From: Candidatus Methylomirabilota bacterium
Lineage (GTDB): Bacteria; Methylomirabilota; Methylomirabilia; Rokubacteriales; CSP1-6
DNA length: 64,000 nt
Assembly (NCBI GenBank): GCA_035709005.1
Contig: DASTFB010000047.1
Span: 1 to 64,000, forward strand
Reading direction: 5' to 3'
Shown: positions 17,858-26,966 of the stretch, one piece after another
Layout of the letters: each line of letters begins with the position of its first letter
How positions within the stretch are numbered: position 1 is the stretch's first letter
The notes under the pieces: generated by a model
What the model saw: the letters and a program-made list of their open reading frames with translations, nothing else
Databases searched by the model: none
What the model was told of the DNA's origin: nothing
Translations under genes and position numbers: made by a program

Positions 17858-18877
17858 TTACCGCTTGGCCTTGGCGGTCTGCACCATGAGGTCGTACACC
17901 TCCTTGATCCGCGGCTGGGTCCTGACGACCTCGTCGCCCACGGTGGACAACCGCTTGATCATCTCGGCCTGATCGGCCGGCGGAAGCTTGATGAGCTCGC
18001 CGCCCTTGTCCCGCCAAGTGCGCCGGGCCTGTTCGTTGAACTCCACGGTCCAGTCGAGGCATTCCTTCTCGACGGCCCGGCCCTCCTCCAGAAGAATCTT
18101 CTGAAGATCGGGCGGCAGCTTGTCGTACCAGAGCTTCGAGACCAGCGCGATGGACGTCACCATGGCGTCGTGGGTCTCGGTCACGGTCTTGAGGATGTCG
18201 TAGTACTTGAAGGTGGTGAAGATGGTGATGCCGGTGCGGTTGCCGTCGATGGCTCCGCGCTGCAAGGCCGGGAAGACCTCGCTCAGCGGCATGGGCGCGG
18301 CCGTGGCGCCCAGCCGGGCGACGGCCAGGGTCTGCATCGGGGAGGCGAACACCCGGATCTTGAGCCCTTGGAAGTCGTCCAGTTTCCGGATCGGCCGCCG
18401 GGTGGCATACGAGGACGGACCATACACGATCATCGACACGCCCTTCATGCCCTTGGCCTCGCCCAGCCCCAGCACCGTCTCGCGGAATTTGGCGTCGCTC
18501 AGCACGCGATAGGTGTGCTCCATGTCGTGAAAGATCCCGGGGGCGCCCAGGGCCTGGAAGCGCACGTCGTGGCCGACCACGAACTCCGGCGGGCCGATCC
18601 AGGCCTCCAGCGTGCCGAGCTGGAGCCCTTCGATCATGCGGGGGATGGAACCGATCTGGCTGGCCGGGTAGATCTCCACCTTGATGCGTCCGCCCGAGCG
18701 CTTCTCGACGCGGGCGCCCCAGCGCTTCTGCCACTCGTGCTGGACGTCGTTGATGGTGGCGTTGCCGATCTTGAGGGTGTAGGTCTGGGCGGCCGCCGGC
18801 GGGACCGCCGGAGCCATCAGCACGGCGGCAGCCAGGAGAGCCAGCGTCCCACTTCTCCGAACGAGTCGTCTTTGCAT
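17858..18877 (-). CDS. dctP: TRAP transporter substrate-binding protein (DctP family)
   Basis: Periplasmic solute receptor of a tripartite ATP-independent transporter. Signal peptide: LALLAAAVLMAPAVPPAAAQ. The mature protein starts YTLKIGNATINDVQHEWQ and contains KRSGGRIKVEIYPASQIG. The TRAP signature region reads DFQGLKIRVFASPMQTLAVA, with the Arg that clamps the ligand carboxylate. Length 339 is normal. It is last in the order ubiD, CoA ligase, dctQ, dctM, dctP, suggesting uptake of a carboxylated compound used by the module. Confidence 0.92.
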   Translation of the reverse strand: MQRRLVRRSGTLALLAAAVLMAPAVPPAAAQTYTLKIGNATINDVQHEWQKRWGARVEKRSGGRIKVEIYPASQIGSIPRMIEGLQLGTLEAWIGPPEFVVGHDVRFQALGAPGIFHDMEHTYRVLSDAKFRETVLGLGEAKGMKGVSMIVYGPSSYATRRPIRKLDDFQGLKIRVFASPMQTLAVARLGATAAPMPLSEVFPALQRGAIDGNRTGITIFTTFKYYDILKTVTETHDAMVTSIALVSKLWYDKLPPDLQKILLEEGRAVEKECLDWTVEFNEQARRTWRDKGGELIKLPPADQAEMIKRLSTVGDEVVRTQPRIKEVYDLMVQTAKAKR

Positions 18878-18908
18878 GTCGGTCCTCCTCTGCTCTCGGG
18901 CCTCGCCG

Positions 18909-20183
18909 TCAGTGCACGAAGCGTGTCAGCGAGAGCGACAACCACGGCACATAGGTGATGATGGCCAGGGCCACCACCTGGATGACGATGAACGGCGCCA
19001 GGCCGCGGGCGATCTGCACCATGGGGGCCTTGAACAGGGCCTGGCTCACGAACAGGTTCAACCCGAAGGGCGGCGTGAACATCCCGATCGAGAGGTTCAC
19101 GGTGAGGATGATGCCGAAGTGGACGAGGTCCACCCCCATGGTCCGCACGATCGGGACGAGCAGGGGGGTGAGGATGAGCGTCGCCGACGTCGGGTCGATC
19201 AGGCAACCGACGATCATCAGGAAGACGTTGAGGGCCGCCAGCATCAGCCAGGCGGGCAGGTGGAGCGCCTCGATCACCGCCACGGTGGCCTGAGGCACGC
19301 CGCTGATGGTCAACAGCCAGGAGAAGACGCCGGAAGCGGCCACGATGATCATGATCTGCGCGGTCAGGAACATCGAGTTGCCCGCGAGGTCCCACAGGCG
19401 GGCCCAGGTGACGTCCCGGTAGATGTAGCGGGTGACCACGATCCCGTAGACGCTGGCGATCCCGGCCGCCTCGGTCGGCGTACAGATGCCGGTGTAGATG
19501 CTGCCCAGGATGACGACCGGGGCTCCCAACGCCCACAGCCCCTGGCGGGTGGCGCGGGCGAACGGCCTCCAGCGGAAGGGCTCCACGCGCTCGAACGGGC
19601 GCCCCCGCGCGTAGAAGACGATGTAGACCGCGGTGAGAAGGCCGATGAGAAGCCCGGGAAGGACGCCGCCGATGAACAGAGCCGCCACCGACTGCTCGGC
19701 CGCGGTCCCGTAAAGGATCATGAGGATGCTGGGCGGGATGATGCTGGCGATGGCGCCCGACGAGGTGACGAGCCCCAGCGCGAACTTCTCCTCGTAGCCG
19801 TTGGCCCGCAGGGCCGGGTACATGATCCGGCCCACCGCGGCCAGGGTGGCCGGGCTCGACCCCGAGATCGCCCCGAAGAACTCGCAGGTGCCGACGGTGG
19901 TGAGGGCCAGGCTGCCCCGCACGCCGCCGAAGATGGACTGGACCCAGCGGATGAGTCGCGCGGAGATCCCGCCCTGCCCCATGACCTCCCCGGCGAAGAT
20001 GAAGAAGGGCACGGCCAGCAGCGCGAAGCTGTCGATGCTGCCGAACATGGTCTGGGGAATCACCGTGAAGGGGACGTCCAGAAAGAAGACCAGCAGGACG
20101 ATCACCGTGACCAGCAGGATCAAGAAGACGGGCACGCCGAGGGCCAGCAGGGTGAAGGGGATCAGCGCCATGGCCCACCCCAT
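18909..20183 (-). CDS. dctM: TRAP transporter large permease subunit
   Basis: A 424-residue integral membrane protein with about 12 hydrophobic segments, the DctM Na-coupled transport subunit. Typical stretches are SFALLAVPFFIFAGEVM, GAISGSSPATLAAVGRIMYP, SSGAIASIIPPSILMILYG and LNLFVSQALFKAP. ATG 20183 overlaps the dctQ stop (ATGA); the longer open frame upstream lies over dctQ. The last hydrophobic segment ends near the C-terminus LSLTRFVH. Confidence 0.93.
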   Translation of the reverse strand: MGWAMALIPFTLLALGVPVFLILLVTVIVLLVFFLDVPFTVIPQTMFGSIDSFALLAVPFFIFAGEVMGQGGISARLIRWVQSIFGGVRGSLALTTVGTCEFFGAISGSSPATLAAVGRIMYPALRANGYEEKFALGLVTSSGAIASIIPPSILMILYGTAAEQSVAALFIGGVLPGLLIGLLTAVYIVFYARGRPFERVEPFRWRPFARATRQGLWALGAPVVILGSIYTGICTPTEAAGIASVYGIVVTRYIYRDVTWARLWDLAGNSMFLTAQIMIIVAASGVFSWLLTISGVPQATVAVIEALHLPAWLMLAALNVFLMIVGCLIDPTSATLILTPLLVPIVRTMGVDLVHFGIILTVNLSIGMFTPPFGLNLFVSQALFKAPMVQIARGLAPFIVIQVVALAIITYVPWLSLSLTRFVH

Positions 20184-20638
20184 CACTCGTCCCCCCGGGC
20201 GTACGTCTTCAACCGCCACACCAGCATGACGATCATCAGGGCGAAGCTGACCGGAATGGCCGCATAGGGAACGCTCATGGGAAGCTCGGCCACCACGCTG
20301 CGCTGGCCGGTCGACACCATCAGGGCCACGACGCGGAGCGACTGCCCGAGCACGAAGAGGGCGACCGCCAGGAAGGCCACCGTGGACAGCACATTCAGCC
20401 ACCGGCGCACGCGGGGCGGGCTGAGACTGGAGACCGCGTCCATCCTGAGATGCTGGTTGTCCCAGGTCACCAGGGTAGCCCCCAGCATCACGCACCAGAT
20501 CATGATGAAGACGAGGATCTCCTCGGCCCAGATGATCGGCTTGAGGAACACGTAGCGGCCCACGATGTTGGCGAAGTTCAGCGCCACCCCCGCCAGGATG
20601 AGGCCGGCGAGCACGGAGCGGATGGCGCGCAGGATCAT
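20183..20638 (-). CDS. dctQ: TRAP transporter small permease subunit
   Basis: A 151-residue protein with four predicted transmembrane helices, the DctQ partner of DctM. VALNFANIVGRYVFLKPIIW and EEILVFIMIWCVMLGAT match the conserved Asn/Arg and acidic membrane positions of the family. ATG 20638 starts the first helix at the usual place; the long open frame upstream lies over the CoA ligase. No good ribosome site is seen, so translation may depend on readthrough coupling from the ligase gene 76 bp upstream. Confidence 0.88.
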   Translation of the reverse strand: MILRAIRSVLAGLILAGVALNFANIVGRYVFLKPIIWAEEILVFIMIWCVMLGATLVTWDNQHLRMDAVSSLSPPRVRRWLNVLSTVAFLAVALFVLGQSLRVVALMVSTGQRSVVAELPMSVPYAAIPVSFALMIVMLVWRLKTYARGDE

Positions 20639-20714
20639 CGCCGCGAAGCGGGGCGCCGGCGGCGGCGGGCAGGGACGGCCATCCACGTCGGACGGATCGG
20701 CAACCGGGGCAGGC

Positions 20715-22274
20715 TCACGCCGGGCGACCGGCCCGTTGCTCCCACAACGCTGTGAGCGCGGTCCGATCGACCTTGCCGTTGGCGTTCTTGGGAATGGACT
20801 CGACGATGAGGACGGCGGCGGGAACCTTGAAGGCCACGAGCCGGGCCCGGCAGTGCTCGAGCAGGGGCGACAGTGCGGCTGGCCGGCCCGGTCGCAGGGC
20901 CGCGAAGCCCACCGGCACCTCGCCGTAGATCTGGTCCGGAACGCCAACGGTGGCGGCCTCGGCGACGTCGGGATGCTCCAGCAGGCAGTTGGTGATCTCC
21001 AGGGTGGCGATGTTCACGCCGCCCTTGATGATGATCTCCTTCCGGCGCCCGGTGATGTAGACGTAGCCGTCGTCGTCCCGGCGCGCCAGGTCGCCGTTGC
21101 GGAAGCCGTCCGGGGGAATCGGCAGCAACCGGCCCGGGCCCTGCCAGTAGGCCGACGCCATCTGCCGGCCGCTGACGACCATTTCCCCTTCCTCGCCCGC
21201 CTTCACCTCACGGCCGGCGTCGTCGAGGATGCGGACGCGCATGTTGAGCGTCGGCCGGCCGATGGAGCCGAGACGCCGCTGGCCGGGGTGGTTGCCGCAC
21301 ATGAACCCGGTCTCGGTGCCCCCGGCCAGCTGCACGACGGGAATCCCGTAGGTCCGCTCGAACTCCAGCTGCTTGTCGGTGGAGAGCGGGGCCGTGCTCG
21401 ACGTCATGAAGCGGAGCGTCGGCACGTCGGCCCGGGTCACGCCGGCCGGCCGGGCCAGCAGCATGTTGATCACGGTGGGAATCCCGACGGCGATGGTGAC
21501 GCCGTAGGCCCGCACCCACTCGAAGAACCGCGTCTGGGAGAACTTGCGCGCCAGGACCAGCGTGGCCCCTGTCTGCATCGCGGGCCCGATGGACAGGATC
21601 GCGGGGGAAGACCAGCTGAAGTGGCGATAGTCGAGGATCGTGTCGGCCGCGGTGATCTCCAGCCGGTCGACCGAGGACTCGCTCATGGCGTAGTACGCCT
21701 CGTGCGTCCAGATAGCGCCTTTGGGCGCGTCGGTGGTGCCCGAGGTGTAGTTGATGCAGGACCAATCACCGCGGCCCGGCCGCGACTTCACCGGCGCATC
21801 GGAGGCCGACCGCAGCGCCGTGAAGAGGTCGCCGGGCGGAGGGTCGGTCGCGGCCAGCATCCCGAACGAGATCCACCGCGCACCGGCTGCGGCCCCACCG
21901 CGGAGGGCGGCGGGGACGTCCTGGCTGCAGAAGACCAGCGTCGGTGCCACGTCGCCGAGGATCTGGTCCACGTGCTTTTCCCGGATCTCGACGTTGATGG
22001 GGTTGATGATCATGCCCGCCCGCAGCGTCCCCCAGAAGACCACCAGGGCCTCGATGGAGTTGTCGGCCAGAATCGAGACCCGGTCGCCGGGCCGGATCCC
22101 CGCGTCGGCGAGGAAATTCACGAAGCGCCGGGTGACCGCTTCGAACTGCCCGAAGGTGATGCGGCCGTCCTGGTCGGGGCTCTCGATGAAGACCTTGTCG
22201 GAACGGACGCGCGCGTGGGTCTCTAGCAGGGTGTTGACGTCGGTGTACGCCGTAGAGTGCGTGCCGTCGGACAT
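20715..22274 (-). CDS. AMP-forming acyl/aryl-CoA synthetase
   Basis: ANL-superfamily ligase of 519 residues: acid + ATP + CoA to acyl-CoA via an adenylate. The P-loop YTSGTTDAPKGAIWTHEAYY is clear. Further motifs: LAGGTETGFMCGN, the hinge region NGDLARRDDDGYVYITGR, and IIKGGVNIATLEI. The adenylation lysine lies in IPKNANGKVDRTAL. The overall pattern resembles crotonobetaine/benzoate-type ligases. Lying between ubiD and a TRAP carrier, it could activate the imported acid or the ring-cleavage product. ATG 22274 is chosen over GTG 22277. Confidence 0.88.
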   Translation of the reverse strand: MSDGTHSTAYTDVNTLLETHARVRSDKVFIESPDQDGRITFGQFEAVTRRFVNFLADAGIRPGDRVSILADNSIEALVVFWGTLRAGMIINPINVEIREKHVDQILGDVAPTLVFCSQDVPAALRGGAAAGARWISFGMLAATDPPPGDLFTALRSASDAPVKSRPGRGDWSCINYTSGTTDAPKGAIWTHEAYYAMSESSVDRLEITAADTILDYRHFSWSSPAILSIGPAMQTGATLVLARKFSQTRFFEWVRAYGVTIAVGIPTVINMLLARPAGVTRADVPTLRFMTSSTAPLSTDKQLEFERTYGIPVVQLAGGTETGFMCGNHPGQRRLGSIGRPTLNMRVRILDDAGREVKAGEEGEMVVSGRQMASAYWQGPGRLLPIPPDGFRNGDLARRDDDGYVYITGRRKEIIIKGGVNIATLEITNCLLEHPDVAEAATVGVPDQIYGEVPVGFAALRPGRPAALSPLLEHCRARLVAFKVPAAVLIVESIPKNANGKVDRTALTALWEQRAGRPA

Positions 22275-22283
22275 CACGCCGGG

Positions 22284-23813
22284 TCAGATGCCCCGCTCGG
22301 CCAGGAACTTCGCGTAGTCGCGCTGGCCTTCCTTGCCCTTGCGGATCTGTTCCGGCGTGTAGAACCTGGCCAGGTCCACCAGCTCGACGTTGTAGCGGGC
22401 CCGGGCGAAGGCGTCCTTGTGGGCGAATGGCCGCGTGGCGTCGATACCGAGAGCCCCGGAGAAGCGGATGTTGCTCTGCGTCCACTGGCGGTCGCCGGCC
22501 GAGCTGCGCTCGGCGGGCTGAAACGTCTGGCCGAACCCGCCTTCGCAGATGGTCAGGAGGTCTTCGTTGGGGTTCACCCGGGTGGTGATCGCCCACAGGA
22601 TGTCTTCCATGTTGTAGATGTCCACGTCCTCGTCGACGACGATGCCGAGGCGAGCGCCCAGTGAGATGGACAGCGCCGCGGTCAGGATGTTCCGCTGGAG
22701 CCCTTCGTCGCGGCCCCGGCGCTTCTTGACCTGGAAGATCACCCCGCCCCAGTCGGTCATGCCCATGGGGATGTGGGTGTCGATGCACAGCCCGGGCACG
22801 ATCCGCTCGGCCATCTCGAGGAAGCACGCTTCCCGGACGATGCCGTCGATGAAGTGCTCGTCCATGCCGTGCACGATGAGGCCGTAGTAGAGCGGGCGGT
22901 CGGCTCGGTGGGTGATCGCGGTGGCCTGGAACTTGTAGGTGCGGTACGCCTTGCCCATGTAGCCCGACCACTCGGGGTGGAAGGGATGGACACCCTGCTG
23001 GTCGTCCCTCTCGGCCAGCGGGCTCTCCCACACTTTCTGGGTCGTGTCCAGGTAGCCCTCGATCACGTATTCGGCGTTGGCGATGGCCCAGGCGTCCTGA
23101 GTCCGCGCCTTCACCAGCTCGACCGGACGGCCCTGGATCGCTCCGGCTACGCCCAGCTCGTCGCAGCCGCGGGGCAGGATCACGTAGGTGAAGCCGGACC
23201 CCGCCATCATGGTGCAGGCCGGCGGCGTGCCGATGTTGATGGTGACCGGGATCGGGCCCCGCCGGTACCAGGCGGTGGCGACCTGGTCCATGTGCGAGCC
23301 GGGCGAGATCTGAAAGCTCGAATAATCGGGCCCGCGGAAGTTCATGCGGTTGTAACCGATGTGGGAGCCGCCCCAGAAGTGCTGGCCCCGGACCACGGTC
23401 TGGCCGGCGCCCAGGGTGCGACCGGGGTCGCTATCGGAGTGGGAGATCATCGGGACGACGCTCCACACATCGAGGTCCTTGGTGACCACGACCTCCTGGC
23501 AGGGAGCCTGGCTGACCTCCACCGGGGGCAGCGGGTTGCGCACGGCCTCGACGACCTTGTGCTTGAGCTGGCGCGGGTCGTCGACGGCGAAGAGCGTCGC
23601 GATGCGATCGGCGTTGGCGAAGACGTTGTTGCAGATCCGGGCGTTGGGGTAGCCCTTGACCTTGTTGAAGAGCAGCGCCGCGCCCCCGTCGAAGTGTTTC
23701 TGGATGGCCGCCACCTCCAGGTGGGGGTCGACCTCGACATCGGTGGTGACCAGCGCACCGATGGCATCGAGATAGTCGAGCGTGGAGCGCAGGCTGGACA
23801 CATCCCTCTTCAT
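22284..23813 (-). CDS. UbiD family decarboxylase/carboxylase
   Basis: A 509-residue UbiD homologue, distinct from the one at 13314. Family traits: VSQAPCQEVVVTKDLDVW, IGYNRMNFRGPDYSSFQISP, and GIVVDEDVDIYNMEDILWA, with GALGIDATRPF near the end. The segment where most UbiDs have EGPFGE reads GVHPFHPEWSGYMG, so the active-site loop belongs to another subfamily. ATG 23813 has GGGAGG 6 nt upstream. It is first in a minus-strand set with a CoA ligase and TRAP transporter, and divergent from PqqC-like/LigBA genes. Predicted substrate: an aromatic carboxylate. Confidence 0.88.
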   Translation of the reverse strand: MKRDVSSLRSTLDYLDAIGALVTTDVEVDPHLEVAAIQKHFDGGAALLFNKVKGYPNARICNNVFANADRIATLFAVDDPRQLKHKVVEAVRNPLPPVEVSQAPCQEVVVTKDLDVWSVVPMISHSDSDPGRTLGAGQTVVRGQHFWGGSHIGYNRMNFRGPDYSSFQISPGSHMDQVATAWYRRGPIPVTINIGTPPACTMMAGSGFTYVILPRGCDELGVAGAIQGRPVELVKARTQDAWAIANAEYVIEGYLDTTQKVWESPLAERDDQQGVHPFHPEWSGYMGKAYRTYKFQATAITHRADRPLYYGLIVHGMDEHFIDGIVREACFLEMAERIVPGLCIDTHIPMGMTDWGGVIFQVKKRRGRDEGLQRNILTAALSISLGARLGIVVDEDVDIYNMEDILWAITTRVNPNEDLLTICEGGFGQTFQPAERSSAGDRQWTQSNIRFSGALGIDATRPFAHKDAFARARYNVELVDLARFYTPEQIRKGKEGQRDYAKFLAERGI

Positions 23814-23883
23814 CACGGGCCTCCCGTGCCGACGATACTGCGCTGGCCGCGACGGCGCCGTCAAGCGCCACGGCGGCGCCGAC

Positions 23884-23912
23884 TTGCCGCCTTCCCTGAG
23901 CCCGCGTATAGT
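23884..23912 (+). promoter_or_regulatory. Promoter of the PqqC-like/ligBA genes
   Basis: TTGCCG at 23884-23889 and TATAGT at 23907-23912 with a 17-bp spacer. It lies in the 128-bp divergent region between ubiD and the PqqC-like gene and predicts a leader of about 23 nt. Confidence 0.55.
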
Positions 23913-23941
23913 CTCGGGACGCGCTCGGCGCGAACGCTGCG

Positions 23942-24634
23942 ATGGAGTGGTTCGACTCGCTCACCACGGAGCTGCTGGGCCGGAGCCCCTTCCGGAGCTC
24001 GGAGTACTTCAAGCGCTTCGCGGCCGGCGCCCTCACGGGCGAGCAGGTCTGGGAGCACATCGCCCAGCACTATCTCCTGGTCGCCTGGTTCCCCCGCATC
24101 TTCAGCGGTATCCATGCCCGCTGCGACGACCTGGAGGTTCGCAAGGAATGCGCCCGCCACCTGCTGGTCGAGGACCTCGGCTACTTCGACGGGCGCGTCG
24201 GCGGTACCCCGGATCACGACGAGCTGTTCCGCCGGATCGGTGACGACCTGGGGCATTCCCGCGACGAGTTCGACGCCATCGTCCCCGTGCCCGAGATGGC
24301 GGCCATCCTCGAGTTCTTCCGGCGCCTGGGCCACCAGGTGCCGTGGAGCGCCGCGCTGTGCGCCACCGCCTTGCTGGAGGAGGAAGTCGTGGAGATCGCC
24401 CGGACCGTGGGGCAGGCCCTCGTCCAGCATTACGGCGTGCGCCCCGAGTGGGGCGGCCTGAACTACTCGGTGCACGAGGCGATCGAGAAGGAAGAGGCGG
24501 GGGCGACCCGGCTGGCGATCGCTCGCCACATCCGCACGCCGGACGAACGCCGAGCGGCCGAGGCCGCGATGCGAGAGATGCACGACCTCCTCGAGCGCTA
24601 CGCTGCCGGTCTGGCGCGCCGCCACCTTTCCTGA
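23942..24634 (+). CDS. PqqC/TenA/CADD-like heme-oxygenase-fold enzyme
   Basis: A 230-residue all-helical protein of the PqqC/TenA/heme-oxygenase-like fold, a superfamily containing PQQ synthase and iron-dependent oxidases. Candidate metal or acid residues occur in QVWEHIAQHYLLV, CARHLLVEDLGYFDG, ALLEEEVVEIA and NYSVHEAIEKEEAG. There are no other pqq genes nearby, so PQQ synthesis is unlikely. Its position just ahead of ligB/ligA and divergent from ubiD suggests a role in the aromatic module, perhaps oxygenation or oxidative decarboxylation. Function is not established by sequence. Confidence 0.75.
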   Translation: MEWFDSLTTELLGRSPFRSSEYFKRFAAGALTGEQVWEHIAQHYLLVAWFPRIFSGIHARCDDLEVRKECARHLLVEDLGYFDGRVGGTPDHDELFRRIGDDLGHSRDEFDAIVPVPEMAAILEFFRRLGHQVPWSAALCATALLEEEVVEIARTVGQALVQHYGVRPEWGGLNYSVHEAIEKEEAGATRLAIARHIRTPDERRAAEAAMREMHDLLERYAAGLARRHLS

Positions 24635-24643
24635 GCCTCCGGG

Positions 24644-25453
24644 ATGCCACTGGTCGCCGCGCTGGCCTGCCCCCACACGCCTCAGCTGCTGGTGCGCCCG
24701 GAGACCGAAGATCGGGACCTCGTACTGCGCGTCCACGCTGCCTACCGACGGGTGAAGCAGCTGCTGACCGAGGCGCGGCTGGATGCCCTGTGCGTGGTGG
24801 GGGGCGACCACATCGAAGGGTTCTTCCTCGATGCCGTGCCGGCCTTCGCCGTCTACGTGGGCGCCAGCGTGTCGGGGCGCTTCGGCCGGTACGAGTACTC
24901 CTTCCCGGTCCACGAGCCCCTGGCCCGGGCCATCCTTCAGCAGGGCATCGAGCGGGACTTCGACCTGGTCTACAGCCAGGACCTCCGGCTGGATTACGCG
25001 TTCTACGTGCCGCTGCACTTCGCGGCGCCCGACCCGCCGGTGCCCATCGTCCCGCTCTACGTCAACGTCTATCTGCCCCCCCAGCCCACGCCCCGGCGGT
25101 GCTACGCCTGGGGCCGAGCGCTCCGCGAGATCCTCGATGGGCGACCCGAGCGCGTCGCCGTGCTGGCCTCGGGTGGCATGTCCCATTACCCGGGGACCGA
25201 TCGCTATGCCTCACCGGACTTCGACTGGGACCGCCAGCTCCTGGCCGCGCTCGCCGCCGGCCGCGGCGCGGAGACGGCCCGATTGACCGGCGAGGAGCTC
25301 GACAAGGCGGGCAACGTCGAGCTGCGGACCTGGATCACCCTGCTGGGCGCGGTGGGTTCGGCTCGCGCCGACGTCGTCTGCTATGAGCCGTCCTGGCACC
25401 ACGGCAACGCGGTCGTCACGTGGGCGGTTCCGGTCGCAGGAGGGCAGCGGTGA
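24644..25453 (+). CDS. Class III extradiol ring-cleavage dioxygenase, catalytic (LigB-like) subunit
   Basis: A 269-residue LigB-superfamily enzyme that would open a catecholic ring with O2 and Fe(II). Metal-ligand candidates are His in LACPHTPQLL, His in VVGGDHIEGFF and the acid in the C-terminal LDKAGNVELRTWI stretch; SGGMSHYPG holds the catalytic His typical of the family. YVPLHFAAPDPPVPIVPLYV matches the core. It starts 9 bp after the PqqC-like gene and overlaps the LigA-like gene by 4 bp (GTGA). Confidence 0.88.
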   Translation: MPLVAALACPHTPQLLVRPETEDRDLVLRVHAAYRRVKQLLTEARLDALCVVGGDHIEGFFLDAVPAFAVYVGASVSGRFGRYEYSFPVHEPLARAILQQGIERDFDLVYSQDLRLDYAFYVPLHFAAPDPPVPIVPLYVNVYLPPQPTPRRCYAWGRALREILDGRPERVAVLASGGMSHYPGTDRYASPDFDWDRQLLAALAAGRGAETARLTGEELDKAGNVELRTWITLLGAVGSARADVVCYEPSWHHGNAVVTWAVPVAGGQR

Positions 25454-25718
25454 GCACGCATTACTTCTTTCCCCCGGCCAAGGCCTATCCCTTGAACCAC
25501 TGCCTGTTCCGCCTGAAGTCGGACCAGGCGTACCGGGCCCGGTTCCTGGCTGATGCCGAAGCGGCGATGGACGAGGTGGGGCTCGACGAGGCCGCGCGCG
25601 GGGCGCTGCGCGGGTTCGACCGGGACCGCCTCGTCGAGGTCGGGGCGCATCCTTACCTGGTGTTCATGGCCGACTTGCGCGTTCGAATGGAGCGGACGCC
25701 GGCCGCCTTCGAGTATTT

Positions 25719-25722
<4 letters not shown>
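25450..25722 (+). CDS. LigA-like small subunit of the extradiol dioxygenase
   Basis: A 90-residue LigA-family helical protein. [20 protein letters not shown] and [20 protein letters not shown] match the subunit that caps the LigB active site in protocatechuate/gallate dioxygenases, with ending [18 protein letters not shown] 25450 is used because it overlaps the LigB stop. The gene order B then A is the reverse of the classic ligAB. The stop codon shares the palindrome CTAG at 25719-25722 with the convergent dapL stop. Confidence 0.82.
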
Positions 25723-26954
<1,232 letters not shown>

Positions 26955-26966
26955 GGCATTAGATCA

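Noticed and set aside
20183-20947. 254-residue DctQ from the upstream ATG
   Set aside because: The first 103 codons lie over the CoA ligase gene and are compositionally a shadow. The membrane domain starts at ATG 20638.
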